Shown here: piece by piece, positions 22,736 through 34,830 of the stretch
Numbering within the stretch: position 1 is the stretch's first letter
Layout: each line of letters opens with the position of its first letter
Origin: Paraphaeosphaeria minitans
Lineage: Eukaryota; Ascomycota; Dothideomycetes; Pleosporales; Didymosphaeriaceae
Assembly: GCA_015832175.1 (NCBI GenBank)
Contig: WJXW01000006.1
Location: 2,046,001 to 2,110,000, forward strand
Reading direction: 5' to 3'
Length of the DNA stretch: 64,000 nt
Notes under the pieces: generated by a model
What the model was told of the DNA's origin: nothing
What the model saw: only the letters and a program-made list of their open reading frames with translations
Database searches by the model: none
Made by a program: the position numbers and the translations under genes

Positions 22736-23371
22736 ATGCGCACTACATCTCTCGTCCTCCCTTTGGCCTTCGCCTTCTCCGCCACCGCCCTCAACCTCAA
22801 CATCGGCCCCGACACTGTCTGCGGTGACAATTCCGTCGATTGCAACAACGGCTTCTGCTGCAGCTCCGGCAACAAATGCGACACCTCGGGCACCCTCACC
22901 ACATGCGGCACTGACAACACACCCGCGCTCCCATACGGCGTCGGCGACCTCGCTTCGGCCGTAGAATCACGAGCACAGTCTGCGGCCTCGGACCTCGCGT
23001 CCGCTATCGACGACATCCCGCTGTCCTCTCTCGCGGGCGAACTCGAGTCTTTCGCTACAGCCTTCCCGACGAGTCTCGCGCAGGCGTTCTCGTCGATGCT
23101 GTCCGACGGGAACGTGCCTACTGATGCGGCGGGGTTGAGCAGTTTTATGGAGATGGTGCCGAGTGCGGCGAGGCCCGCGGCGTCGAGTGCGTTCAACGAA
23201 TTCAACAGCATTCTCGGAGGCGGCCTTGCGAGCAACACGGGAAGTCCGGCCAGTCCGCAAAACACGGAGGGTGCGGCGGTGCATGGAGCCAGCACGTTCG
23301 GAAACACGGTGGTCGCGGTGGCGATGATCTGGGGGGCTGCGGCAATAGGAGGCGCAATGTTGGTGTTGTAA
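22736..23371 (+). CDS. Secreted cysteine-rich, probable GPI-anchored protein
   Basis: 211 residues, single exon. Signal peptide MRTTSLVLPLAFAFSATALN (cleavage near 18-19). A compact Cys cluster follows: VCGDNSVDCNNGFCCSSG, NKCDTSG, TTCGTDN, six cysteines between residues 28 and 62, a pattern common in small fungal surface proteins. The long middle is Ala/Ser-rich and predicted helical. The C terminus is a hydrophobic tail (NTVVAVAMIWGAAAIGGAML) after a small-residue stretch, as in GPI-anchor signals. Probably a cell-wall or plasma-membrane protein. No enzymatic motif; not CFEM (Cys spacing differs). Signal peptide and tail are visible; the GPI anchor is an inference. Confidence 0.75.
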   Translation: MRTTSLVLPLAFAFSATALNLNIGPDTVCGDNSVDCNNGFCCSSGNKCDTSGTLTTCGTDNTPALPYGVGDLASAVESRAQSAASDLASAIDDIPLSSLAGELESFATAFPTSLAQAFSSMLSDGNVPTDAAGLSSFMEMVPSAARPAASSAFNEFNSILGGGLASNTGSPASPQNTEGAAVHGASTFGNTVVAVAMIWGAAAIGGAMLVL

Positions 23372-23692
23372 GATAGGAGTTGCTTTGGGAAGAAGGAGCT
23401 CAGTCGATCAGGGTGTTGCATTGATCGGCTTATTTCTTCCAATTGCGTTCAATCTGCGTCGTCTTGTGACGGCTTCTCTCGCTTTCCGTCGGCTTCCAGC
23501 TTGTCCCTTCCGCTCTTGCTGTTTGTGTCGTGGTCACCCAACTCGTTGCCAAAGCAGGCGTGCTTGCCTTCACCTGGAGTCGACCCAAACAACCCGAAAC
23601 CAAACAAACTTTTACCAACCACTTCCATTCCATCTGCCTCTGGAATCTCTCTTCCTCAACACCGCAGAGCCCGCTACAGCCTCGCCGCCAAT
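23372..23692. other. Intergenic, 5' leader of next gene
   Basis: 321 bp, CT-rich, with no gene. Probably the terminator of the upstream gene and the 5' UTR/promoter of the gene starting at 23693. Confidence 0.4.
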
Positions 23693-25502
23693 ATGGTTGG
23701 CCGTCAAGACAACAGTAAGTATCGTCTGTACGGTTGCCGGACCGCTGTAGCTCGCTTTTGCCTCGATACAGCAGTCAGCGAAAGCTTGCTTCTAAAAGAT
23801 ACGTTGCGGGACGGTGCCATCAAACGCGTGCTCGCTACTGCGGTTCAACGCGTTTCTCCAAACTCACGAATGCACAGATTTCGTGCCCATCGACCTCAAC
23901 AGTGGCTTCGCCGCCCCGGACCCCAAGTACAAGGATTGGAAACCGCCGGCTGATCAAGTCCCTGTTTCTAGCAACGGCAAGGATTCCCGCTTTATTGAGG
24001 ACAATATGTGGACGACGAAGCCCATGGGTCGGAAGCGTGCAAATCTCAGTGCGTACGCAACGGACTGGAACGACAGGAGAGACGAGACGAAGAGCAAGCC
24101 GAAGCTCGATGGTACGGGTACTTGTGGTGATTTTGGTGCGAATGAGGCCGCGGCAACCCCGCCATCAGACGACAAGAGCGAGGAGAACGGCAATGCCTAC
24201 GTCGAGGGCTCGCCCGTCCCGCGGACTATCGCGGGAATGAACCAAGTGCTTCAGCAGCGAGCCCGGGCCGCAAGCGCGGAGAGCGCTGTAGCTTACGCTA
24301 AAGCGTCTTCCTCAACTGCCGTAAAGGATGTTCACGCGGCTACTGGTGCTATCTCCGCCGCCATTCCGTCGCCCCATCACAAGTTCATCCCTCCACACAA
24401 GAGGAAGCTTTTGGCAGGACATACGAAGACTCCATCTGTCTCACCTGCACCCGAGCCAGCGAAGCTTTTCCAGGCCCAGAACTCCAAGGCCACCCCTGTG
24501 CAGGCTCCTCCAGCCGTCCAGGATCCCGAATGCGTCTTTGCGCTCATCCAAGCGCGCCTCGAGAATCAACAAAAGGAGAAGGCTGCGCTGTCGAGAATTC
24601 CTACCACTGACACTACCAAAGTAGTCCCAGCGGCACAGAACAAGAACGATCATGAGACGGCAGTGATCAACGGCCTCTACAGGTATGCTCCTGGGCTGCC
24701 CGCAAAGGTCGCAAATGGTCGTCCCCCGCCGGGCCCTCACTTTGGGGTTCCTACAAACTCCGACAGACGAAGGGCATCCAGTACTACGCTGGTCAATGAC
24801 GTCAATTACGACGACGAAGCGCTCGCTCGAATGCTCCAAGCAGAGGATTTTGGATTGACACATGCTGTTCATGTACGTATCCTCAATTTGTAGAGAGCTT
24901 TCACTTAACACCAACGACAGACTGAAAACATGATTAATCAAGCACTCGAGCACTTCAAATTTGTGAAAGACAACAGATCAACCCCGGTGGTCCGGGCCAA
25001 AAACTTAGATCCCTACCAGAAACTGCACAAGGTCCAGGAGACCGTCTGGAAGCAAGAGTCAATGAAGTTGCAAGAGTTCGCTAAGACAAAGGACTCACTC
25101 TACCAAATGAGCGACACGGAGTTGCAGTGCTACTACGAAAAGGTTGTTTCAGCACATTTGGCACAGTGGAATTCCCGCCGAAACCGAATTGAGCAGATCA
25201 CAACGATGCAGTCGGACTTGGCCGCCAAAAACCCCTACACGGTCGACGACCTAATCGCGATGGACACTTTCAGCTTCAGAGTCTTCTTCAACAAAATCTC
25301 GGCGACTCACAAACACAATTCGTCAGCATTGGACATGAGCTCGGAATCGGACCGCCAATCCATTATCATGCAAGACGATGTCATTGAAGAGGACGCCGGC
25401 GAGCAAGATTTCGACTCTGACGGCTTCGGTATTAGCGGTGGTGAAGACGACGACGACGACGACGATGACGAAGTTATCTTCTTCAAGGGCCACCGTGGTT
25501 AG
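23693..25502 (+). CDS. Hypothetical protein with acidic C-terminal tail
   Basis: Not recognised. Exons 23693-23714 (22 nt, MVGRQDN), 23878-24872, 24921-25502; 1599 nt, 532 residues. Introns of 163 bp (GTAAGT...CACAG) and 48 bp (GTACGT...GACAG), phases exact. The micro-exon is supported because joining it gives MVGRQDNNFVPIDLNSGF, whereas the second exon has no better ATG. Middle region is disordered, rich in Ala/Pro/Ser with PHHKFIPPHKRKLL. A possible short domain is NYDDEALARMLQAEDFGL. Exon 3 is helical and charged: LEHFKFVKDNRSTPVV, HKVQETVWKQESMKLQEF. It ends with an Asp run (GGEDDDDDDDDEVIFFKGH). Looks nuclear or RNA/chromatin associated by composition only. Confidence 0.7.
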
Positions 25503-27881
25503 GATGATTGGGATCCTTCCTCGTCTTTGATAAACTCAGCCAATGACGCGTATAGTCACGGCTTCCAATTTCGGTACTGGCTTTATCTGAAAAAAGCCTT
25601 ATCTTGTCTGGGTCATTGGATTATCGTCAATACCCTGCTGACGGGCTTGATGCGAGGACGTGAAACAACTTACCTCGTTTTAAGGAGTTTGGCGTTTGGT
25701 GTATTGCAGTGGCTTCAGGGCCTTGAATTTTCCTCGGTCGCCGATATGAATCGCACTATGTGTGGTTCTACTTGCTGCGAGTTTTGACACCACATGATTG
25801 GTAGTTGCAGGCGGCCGTAGGCTTGGATTACCGTCAAACAAATTGGAACCCTCGCTTTTCATCATGGCTCTGGATCTGACCGCCCGGATGGCCATAACAT
25901 ACTCCTTTGTACCGAAAGTATAATAAATAAATGAAGAAGTTCTTCACATCTTCACGCCGCTCGTGCCAAGTCGCTGCTCGCGCACATGTCACTCGTTCAC
26001 AAATATTGCTTTGACTTCCAAGCATCGTCATTAGCGCCAGAGATCGCACTATCGAATGTAGACTCAACAGCTTGGGCAGCTGTGCTCGTGACACTGCGGG
26101 GAGGGGAAGGGGGTGTTGAGTTGGTTGAGGAGCGTATAACCCAGTGATACGATGGGGGGAGGTAATCTTACAACAAGAACGGTTTCCGAGGATAATGACG
26201 AGGTTCAGATAAGTGCGCGTCGTAGGGCATGCTGCACGCGGCAGATCGAGAGACGCCCGTGAGCGAAAGAGAGACAGGTACAAGTTTACCTACAAACGGG
26301 CCGCCAGCCAAAGCAAAAAGTCCCCCGCGGCCCAGACTCAGCTGCATGCCTACCTCGCCACGCAACCCCGCGACAAGCACCAAGCAAAGAGCCTTGAGCA
26401 GCGCGAAAAAGCACGTCAAAGCCGCCTTGCGCTTCCTCTCCCGCCGCAGGCCACGGCAACCCTGCGTCCTCGCCCCGGACCGCGCACAACCCCACGCACG
26501 ACGGACAGCCGGGCGGATACGGCGCCCAAGGCCCCGCGCGAGAGGCAGCCGTGGACGGCGACGGCGACGGGGAGCGTGCGGAGGGCGTGTACAGGTACGG
26601 TCGCGGCGCGCGCACGGGCGGAGAGGGAGGGAGGATGCTGCTATTTGTGCGTTGCGGAGGGGTATTGAGATGTTGAGGAGGGCGCCGTTGTCTGCGGCTG
26701 CTTCTTACTCGATTCCCGCCATTCGGACGGCGAAGGAGGAGGTGGTGGTGGTGATGGTGGTGGTGGTGGTGGTGGTGGTGGTGGAGAGGAGGAGGGGGGT
26801 TTAGTCAGACACAGCGCGATCTATGGATTGGCAGCGGGTGGGAGGCAGGCTGGGCAAATAGGAAGGCAGCAGGATCAGGGCGTCGGTGAGATGGTGCGGT
26901 CGCAGGGTGCTGCGAAGGGGGGGTGGGTTGCTGTTGTGTTGAATGCTCCTCGCAACAGAAATGACGACGGTCGGACGTGTCCGTTTCAGGAAGAAAAGAA
27001 AGTGCTGACATACGGCAAGGATGAAGGTGGTGATGATGGGGATGGGGTGGAGGTGCTAAGTGAGATGGCGGAGAGTATGAAGGTTGAAAGGAGGGAGCGG
27101 GATAAGGAAAAGAATAGGCTCGTGGCCGTGGCGAGGAGAGGGTGAGGGGATGTAGGTGTTTTGTGATTCAATGGGAATGTATGGGGTTGCTTGGGTGCAA
27201 GATAATTCGGAATTTCTAAATAGGTGCCTGATGGTGAGGCTCTCATCCTGCGTAGACGTTGGGCCCTCGCCATGACGTGGTTTTTTGGGGTGACGCATCA
27301 GCCTCCTACCATGCGGACACGACAGAGTCTGTTGTAATCACGTGCTCGAGAGCGAGCCTGGCTTTGTCAACTTTGGCTGGGGTGTTGTCCGGTGCGGGGA
27401 AGCGCATGGAAGGTGTGGGTTGAGCGGCGCGGCCTGTCGCTCCTGCGCACAAAGTGCCTCCGCTGCAACGCTCATCGTGAGAACTGTGGATGTGCATATA
27501 TCACAGTCTGCGAGAATAATTAATCCTGGATGCTGTGGAAAACTCTCGACCGATGGGTGCTTGGATGGGCTGGAGCGTCTCCGCCTGTCGATGTTGAGGC
27601 GGTTGAGGCGTGGTACGCCCTACATTTCCAATGTCTGCACCCTGAGGCTACCGGCTTTGGATCACGCCGTCATGGTAGAGGCAGCCTACCCCGGAAAATG
27701 GCGAGCCGGTCGTGGAATGGAGCAACTGTACCGGGGTTGCGTTTCTCAACCCACAAGCGCGTGCCTTTAATTCCTGTTTATCTCTTGCCCATGTCCTCCA
27801 ATTCCACACGACCTGACTTCTGTCACCCATTACAACATAACGAGCTCACAACCACAGGCCCTTACGCGTGGTACTACCAAC
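25503..27881. other. Long intergenic region with low-complexity DNA
   Basis: 2.4 kb without a supportable gene. 26280-26640 is GC-rich and open in several frames. 26738-26792 is a GGT/GAT trinucleotide tract. 26985-27140 is purine-rich. ORFs here are compositional. The last 100 bp is the leader of the MFS gene. Confidence 0.5.
26738..26792. repeat. (GGT)n microsatellite
   Basis: Near-perfect GGT repeat with GAT and GAG interruptions, flanked by GGAGGA-rich DNA. Confidence 0.85.
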
Positions 27882-29751
27882 ATGTCGCACACACGCCTTG
27901 AGAGCGATGCCAGCACGATTCACACTACGCCGGAGGCTGGGCCCAAGCCCCAGGGTCCCTTTGACCACATCGAGCATGTGAACACGGCGTGCACGCAGGG
28001 TACGCCCCCTGGGCATTCGAAAGTCGAACTGGGCGGCGTCGAGCAGCTGGACGAGATCAACGGATACGAGTACACTGCGTACAACTTCTCGAACGGGAAG
28101 AAGTGGTGGATTCTCACTGTCGTTGCGCTATGCCAGACGAGCATGAACTTCGTACGATTCCTCTCCGGGGTCGATTCCGTGGATCGTTGGCTAACATGTG
28201 TAGAATGCGGCAATATATTCGAACGCAGTAAAGCCGCTCAACGAACACTATGGCATCACGCGAGCTCGTGACGGCATGGCTGGGTTCTTGATCACCTATG
28301 CGTTCGGATGCGAGCTTTGGGCGCCGTGGTCCGAGGAGTTCGGCCGGTGGATCATCATGCAGCTCAGCTTGGGCTTGATCAACATCTGGCAGCCGCTCGC
28401 GGCCTGCAGCACCAGCTGGAACATGGTGTTGGCGTCTCGTGTGTTAGGCGGATTCTCGACGGCCGGTGGATCCGTGACATGTAAGTGGGCTAAGATTCCA
28501 GCAGCAAAATCCGAACTGATCGTGCGCAGTGGGCATGGTTGCTGATATGTTCGATCCCGAAGAGCAGCAGTATGCTGTTCTCTGGGCATCATTCTGGTAC
28601 GTGCATCCCATCGACAGTTCGCAACTGAGCAGCGATTTTAACCCAATGCAGGTCTTGTCTTGGAAGCGTGATCGGTGGCATCTGCGGTGGCCCTGTGGAA
28701 CAGTATCTTAGCTGGCGCTGGAACTTCTACATCCAGCTCATTTTCGGAGTTGTCGTCCAGCTTGTCCATTTCCTCACCGTGCCGGAAACACGCTCAACAG
28801 TCATGCTGGACAGGAAGGCGAAGGAAATGCGCAAACATGATAGCGTCAACGTGTACGGTCCGAATGGCAGCAAGTCGCTCAGGCAGCGTCTGTCATGGAA
28901 GGAGATCAGGAAGACCATGTGGCGTCCATATCACAGTGAGTCACACTTCGTGATGCGTATGTGCGTTTCTGATCAAATACAGTGCTTCTCTTCGAGCCCA
29001 TCGTGCTTTTCCTTTCGCTTCTCAGCGGCTTCAGCGATGCCTTGATCTTCTCTTTCCTCGAGTCGTACGGAATCGTCTTTGGACAGTGGAACTTCGATGC
29101 TGTGCAATTCAGCTTGGCTATGTTCGCCCTGCTTATCGGGTACTGCGTCGCGTATTTCTCCTTCTTCCCGGTCATTCGTCACCATAACAAAATTCGCAAG
29201 AGTGGCGACTCAACGCTCACGCCAGAGAGCCGGCTTTGGTGGCTGCTCTTTCTAGCACCTCTGCTGCCTATCGGCCTCTTTGGCTCGGCTTTTGTCGTCA
29301 CTGGACCTCCATTGCCATGGATCGCTCCGCTCATCTTCGCCGTCATCATCGGGACCGCAAACATGGCGATTTACTATGCGACCATCGACTACATGGTAGC
29401 CGCATACGGCGGGAAATACGCTGCCTCGGCCACAGGTGGAAACGGCTTGTAAGTGCCTCTGTCGCGTCGGGTCAATGCTGACCCCTGCTAACGCTCTCCA
29501 GCTCGCGTGACCTGCTTGCCGGTCTTTGCGCCTTCTACACTGGGCCCATGTATAAGTCCCTCGGCACCCAGAACTCGACCTTCCTTCTCTTTGGCGTCTC
29601 CTTCCTGGTATGCATTCCGGTGTACATCTTCTACTGGAAAGGACCGCAGGTGCGTGCTCGTAGCAAGTGGGCAGAGAAGGTCAAGGTCGAGCAGGAAAAG
29701 ATGGCCAGAGTGAGAGACGAGATCAAAGCGAGGCGTCAGCAGCTGGCGTGA
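27882..29751 (+). CDS. MFS transporter, DHA1-type drug/polyamine:H+ antiporter
   Basis: Plasma-membrane proton antiporter of the major facilitator superfamily. Exons 27882-28151, 28204-28480, 28530-28596, 28652-28935, 28983-29448, 29502-29751; 1614 nt, 537 residues; five introns of 47-55 bp, all phases consistent. The ~75-residue cytosolic N terminus ends in YNFSNGKKWWILTVVALCQT, a typical DHA1 entry. Helix 2 region: ITRARDGMAGFLITYAFGCE; then VLASRVLGGFSTAGGSVTLG and MFDPEEQQYAVLWASF. The loop after helix 4-6 reads SVIGGICGGPVEQYLSWRW, followed by NFYIQLIFG. The long central loop has VNVYGPNGSKSLRQRLSW. The second half ends with IPVYIFYWKGPQVRARSKWA and a coiled, basic tail. This is the TPO/FLR-like subgroup; substrate unknown. 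Neighbours give no cluster context. Confidence 0.85.
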
Positions 29752-31133
29752 GAGGCCGGGAGACGTCGGGAGAAAGAGGATAATAGACAATCAAAGCCAT
29801 GATGAAAATCAGAAGAGATGGCGCACGCTGGCAGTGTGTCGGTGTCAATAACAGTAACAACCCTATTGCTTGAAGTACGATGACTGGATAGCTCAGGCAA
29901 CCGCCATGGGGTAGTATATCGTTGCAAGATGCGATGTTTGGTGCAACTCGTAATCCTATAGACATGCAATAGAGGTCCTTTTTTTTTCTTCCTTTTATTG
30001 AGTCGGGTTTCCCATGAGGGATATGCTTTCGTGATGTCAGCAATGCTCTGCGTCGAACACGCGAACGGGGCGCCAGCTGGGAGCGTCTCGACGATTGCAG
30101 CAGGGCATTCAATAGCTACGAAGCTCAGTGAGTTGAAAAGGCCATGCACAAGCAGGCTGAGGAGGGACATTTGGCTACGCAGGTTGACGAAGCGGGTGGA
30201 GGTGCGAGACACCCGTCACGAGCGGTCGCGTCCATGACTAGCGCGAAGCCAAGTCACGCCCTACCTACCTTTCGTCTGGAACGGCTCCCGATATCTCTAA
30301 CACGTCCACGACATCGTAACGACTGACATCTGCGGAACACAAGGGCGTTCCTCGACGCATCACGGCTATTGTCTGGAGCCACGATACCTACCCGCCCAGA
30401 GAGGCCTCGACCCTCTGCAGACTCCGTGACCGCGTCTCTTACTATGACGCAGCGGCCCACGTAACGCCGTACCGTATCCCTCTATCACACTATTCTTCTG
30501 CATCTTCAGATCCGGTGAAGAAGGCTCGAGAAGTGTCTGCCGACAGCATCGCATCCTAAATGCCATTGTCGCAAGAGGCTACAACGCGCATCGCATGTCC
30601 AACCCGCAACCAGCTGGGAGTATACCTAGCGACTCGGCGACCTCGTCCATATTCGACAGCATGGGGATCAGCGCCGCCGAAAGAAGAAATGCGATATGCG
30701 TAGCGTGGGTTGACCGCAGAAATGCGTCGTTTTCCGACCTCTTGTGCCTTGCTAATGCCGCCCAATACGTCATTCATCCTTGCAACCGCGTCTGCACCAC
30801 TTTAATGCGCGGACTGCTGCCGCAACGATGCCTCTCTGGGCAGTCAGCGGTCGCTCACCGCCAATAACGCTCTGCCAGCACATCGCTCCACATAACGGCT
30901 AACATAGAGTTCAGACATGAGTGGCATTGCTGAAGTGCACACTGCCGAACCCTATGGAGAATAGCATCAGTCGGCGGTGTGGTGCCTTGAGATGGTTTTT
31001 ATATCAAATGCAGGGTCCGCTTATCTTCTGTAGGACCGATTTCGAAGGCGAGGATCTCCTGTGAAGATGGGCGCTGCGGTAGGGAAAGACTCGTTGGCTG
31101 AAGTGCGACGTCGCTAACGTATCGCAAAAGTCC
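29752..31133. other. Intergenic, possible unidentified relics
   Basis: 1.38 kb. The minus strand near 30000-30180 reads protein-like (ECPAAIVETLPAGAPFACS) and 30773-30579 shows THATHIAFLLSAALIPML, but neither extends into a gene or a family I recognise. Both could be fragments or chance. Confidence 0.35.
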
Positions 31134-32505
31134 ATGGCCGATCCGGCGAATGTCGTTCAAGCGCTTGTCAATACTCTACTGGATGTCTTCGACGCGACTC
31201 GAGATCTGTGCCAGACGCTCAAGTCGAAGCAGCGGAGGGACTATGAGCAAAATCTGAGGTCACGTGGATACAGGAGGAGCACCGATTACACGGACGATAG
31301 ACCAGACGACGAGAAAGAGATCATTATGGACAAAGCTGCCGTCTTGAGAACGTTTGATGTCGGGCTTGAGGAAGTTGGTACGCAGTTTGCCGTGGGCGAT
31401 GGTAAGGGCGATCTAAGCAGTCACAAGATCAGAGTCTGGACTACTCTCCTACACCGTGTGATCTGCGGTGACACAGGGGTTCGCAACTTCTGTTCAGAGA
31501 TGTGTCTTGCCAGAATACTTGGGCTCAAGCTAACGAATTGCAGTGATCTCGCAAGCTGGGCTACAAGCGCAAATTATCGTCCTGCAGTCAGCCATCATCA
31601 CTACCTTCCTCTACGGACCTACCTCGCCAGAGCCCATCTCACATCATCTCAAGACCTTGTTAGCAGCTTCGCGGGAAGCAGGGACCACGGCTGTCGATAT
31701 ATTGGCCGCGCAACAGCAGCGACAACTCGCTGTCTTATCGCCCACTCCACGGGCGGGGAGATCCCGCGCGGGAAGCATGAAGGCGCCTACGTATCCCATG
31801 ACTGCAACAAGCTCATTATCGACAGCGCTTGTCAGGTCGCGGCAAGAGCCCCCAGACGAATACTCGCGCACTGTACATCCCGCGAAGACGACGATCCTCA
31901 GCAGACCCCCCGTCCCAAGGACCGACACCGAATCCACCGCCTTCTCGGGCCCCACATCTTACGCCACAGAGACCACGCTCCATTCCAACTTCTGTCTCTA
32001 TGCGCTCGATCTCCAGCGACACGCCTCGCAGCCTCTCGCATCGACCATCACATCCGATCCCTCGCCTTACTGCCCGTACTGCAAGCGCTCTCTGCACCTC
32101 TCGCCGGGGCGATCGTGGGAGATTTTCAAGGACGACGGCACACGAGAACGGTGCTTTCACATGCAGAACCGGTTCGTGGTGAAATGCCATCGGGAGGGTG
32201 TCGATGGTGGGTACTCGTGCGTGCTGTGTGCGACGAGCGCAAGCCACGAGACGGTCTGCGGCGACGTCAACGCACTGGTGAAGCACGTGTGGCAAGACCA
32301 CAGCATTGGCGAGCTGAAGGTGGAACAGGATATTGTGGAGCTGGTGGAGAAGACGCCGGGGAGGAGGAGAGATAGCGTCATGGCGCCGCCTAACCCTACC
32401 CGGCGGAGCTTCAGTCTAGGGCCGAGTAGGAGTGGGAGACGCAGGGTCGAGAGGGAGGTCGAGACGCTGGAGATTCGGACGCCGCGGAGGGAGAGGGAAG
32501 GGTGA
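31134..32505 (+). CDS. Hypothetical protein with two zinc-binding clusters
   Basis: Not assigned to a named family. Exons 31134-31401 and 31544-32505 (1230 nt, 409 residues); 142-bp intron (GTAAGG donor, AATTGCAG acceptor); phase agrees. N-terminal ~145 residues are helical (VVQALVNTLLDVFDATRDL, CQTLKSKQRRDYEQNLRS, LQAQIIVLQSAIITTFLYG), as in the N-terminal helical domains seen on some fungal signalling proteins. The middle is Ser/Pro-rich. C-terminal third: SPYCPYCKRSLHL (C266, C269), then YSCVLCATS...DVNALVKHVWQDHS (C315, C318, H337, H342), a C2H2-like finger with an unusually long Cys-His spacing. Basic Arg-rich tail. Probably a nucleic-acid or protein-binding factor. Confidence 0.75.
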
Positions 32506-33576
32506 GGTGGTACTCCCAGCGTGCAGCGCCGCCATGTCCAGTGCGGCCATTCGCACCTCACGACCGACATGTTTCTCGTTTCAAGATATGATGATTGTAC
32601 TATTAGCAGCCTTCTCATCCAATGTATGCACGCCTCGCAACGTTTCTTCCACATCTCGCTCCTTCCCTCGCCATCATCGTCGTCGTCGTGTCTCTACCCC
32701 AGCAATTCCCCCATCCGGCAACGCGAGGCTTCTCTCGCACGTATAAGGCATCTTCCCTCCCACACTAAAACACATACACGCGCAGCGCGCCCCACCCGGC
32801 CCCAAACGTAAGCACGCGTGCGCGCCGCATCACCACCTGCATGCTTCGCCTGCAGCCCAAAACGGGCAATGCTAGCATGCTGCGTTCGACACCTGCCCGT
32901 GGCATTACTCGAACGAGTAAGTTGTTGGTGGTTTGCTCGGGCATGCGAGTTGCGAGTTGCAGTGGGGGTTTTTTTTAGTGGGGGAGAGAGGCCGTTTGCG
33001 GGATGCGGGATGCGGGATGCGGTTAGCGCCGTGCGACCGATGCCTGGATCGGGGATGGTGCGATGTTGGGAAGGGAGGATGGATGGATGGGGATGATTAG
33101 AATTAGGGTGGGGAAAGGGGTTTTTTTTTTCTTTTCTTTTTCTTCTTTTTTTCTTTGGGGGGAATTTTGGGGGGGGAGGGGTTCTTTGTTCTTCTTCCTC
33201 TTCTTCTTTGGCAGGGTATGGAGTGGGTGGTGTGATGGTGGGGTACCTATTGCCATGGCTTTCGTGGTGCTTTGGTGCTGTTGTTGACTTGGGGGCTGAT
33301 ACCTAGGTGGGTAGAGCGCGAGCACGAGCGCGACCTGCGAGGTGGGCCGAAATACCTACGTGTGCGGCCTGGTTTGGGAATACGGTATGCAAAAGTGGCT
33401 TGCGGACGGTAGATTTACCCGAAAGCGGTAATGCTTGTTATCAGCCTGGGGCTCAGCTGACTGGGGCGCAGATTCATGGACCCCACGATGCTTTTGCCTG
33501 AGACTGTGAGGCTGCAGGACTGGAGCGACATGCACACGTGTCTCATCTTCAGATACATGAAGTCCTTACCAGTGCT
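32506..33576. other. Intergenic low-complexity region
   Basis: Contains GC-rich DNA, a GATGCGG repeat (~33000-33020) and a 110-bp T/G homopolymer-rich block (33119-33220). Trailing part abuts the aminotransferase relic. No gene. Confidence 0.5.
33119..33220. repeat. Polypyrimidine/G-run low-complexity block
   Basis: Runs of T interrupted by C, then GGGGGG and GGGGGGGG runs, then (TTCTTC)n. The G-runs lie close together in a T-rich context. Confidence 0.7.
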
Positions 33577-33955
33577 TCATTCCTTCATGTCCTTCTTCTC
33601 ATCTTCGAGAAAGTGAATGCCCATCATGGAGCCGAGGCCCGTGACAGTCGTTTTCGTTCCCTGACTGAGCTCTTGAAGAGCAGAGCGCAGCTTGTCGCCC
33701 ATGGCATTGAAGTTAGTCGCTACGGCAGACATATAGATCTGCGATAGGCCAGTGTACCCAGCCGCCATGGCGAGCGCGTTCTTATTGAACGTGTCAGAGT
33801 GCGAGAGAGCATGGCCATCACGGCTTCTTGGACGGTGCTATGGCTGAACTTGGTGCTGGCTTTGATGATGGAGATGTCTGCGATTGTGCTCGCAGCCGGA
33901 GACAATATAAGGGGCGGAGCCATGCTGGATGCTCTCAATAAATTCCAATTCGAAA
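33577..33955 (-). pseudogene. Class-III aminotransferase (GSA-aminotransferase-like) relic
   Basis: From 33807 to 33577 the minus strand reads SHSDTFNKNALAMAAGYTGL, then SQIYMSAVATNFNAMGDKLR, ALQELSQGTK and TVTGLGSMMGIHF. This is the late part of the glutamate-1-semialdehyde 2,1-aminomutase/class-III aminotransferase fold, whose GTFNxNPLAMAAG motif is characteristic. Upstream of 33807 the frame is broken: EFIESIQHGSAPYIVSGCE is visible near 33950 but leads to a stop. The PLP-lysine region and the whole N-terminal two thirds are absent. The fragment ends with a stop after EDEKKDMKE. Family is fairly clear; it is a truncated, non-functional copy. Confidence 0.65.
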
Positions 33956-34830
33956 AGTGACGCTCTTGGTTCTACGTCGGATGTTTGGGAATAGGTATCT
34001 GCCAGAGATAGAGTATTTACCTAGTTCTTGCAAATGAGCATCTAGGCTCCAAAGTCATTGGCCGAACGCGATACAGTGCAACCCGATCTTTATCGAGAGT
34101 TGCGTGGCAATCAGCTCAAGCATTACTTTGTAGGTTTTCCGAAGTGGTTTTCCAGCTTTGCATACGTGTAGATAGGTAGGTGGTAGGTAGGTAGGTAGCG
34201 CGCGGTCTGATTTGCTCTCGCTCAGCGAGCAGATATCGCCAACGGCATGTCGTGTCTATCGCCGAGATCCTCAAATTTTGTGAAAAGTTTCAATTGATAC
34301 GAAAACCAATCGTTGTGTTTTCATCGGCGGGAGGTGGTATCTAATTGAAGAAAGGCAGCAGTAGAGCAAGGGTGTGACGGCATGTGAAGTCATCCATGGA
34401 TCGCGATAAGACGCCCTGACGCCCACAATTCAAGGGCGATACGGCTTCACAGACCTAAGGCGCGCGATACTGCTCAGAGAGAATATTTTGTGCGTATATG
34501 GTTATGCACGCCTTCGGCAAAAGTCTTTTCTGATTCCCTTTTGAAAAAGTCCCTATCCTTCATATTTGTCTCCTCCTGTTTTGGTACCTCAAAGGTTAAT
34601 CTATTAAGTTGGCCGGCGAAACAAGCCTTTAGTTCTCTACCTTCCCTATGAAAACCAAAGCATGAATATTTCTCGGTCATAGATGTGATCGTGAAGGTGG
34701 ACTCGTGTCCGTCATTGACTTGCATCATCCACACTTTCGTGAAGAACATATAAATTTGCCAGCAATTATAACCTTCAGCAGGGCCTAGATCTCTCAGGTT
34801 AACCGCATCACTTATCGCTACAGTCCAGCC
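33956..34830. other. Intergenic, no confident gene
   Basis: Includes a GGTA tract at 34165-34200. A 91-codon minus-strand ORF (34749..34474) has no recognisable family and was not accepted. The final 80 bp is the leader of the gene at 34831. Confidence 0.45.

Noticed and set aside
26229..26804. 191-codon ORF in GC-rich DNA
   Set aside because: Arg/Ala/Pro-rich composition, open on both strands, ends in the GGT microsatellite; no family.
34474..34749. 91-codon minus-strand ORF with a plausible ATG
   Set aside because: No recognisable domain; it lies in the upstream region of the gene at 34831 and has no supporting context. It remains possible but unsupported.
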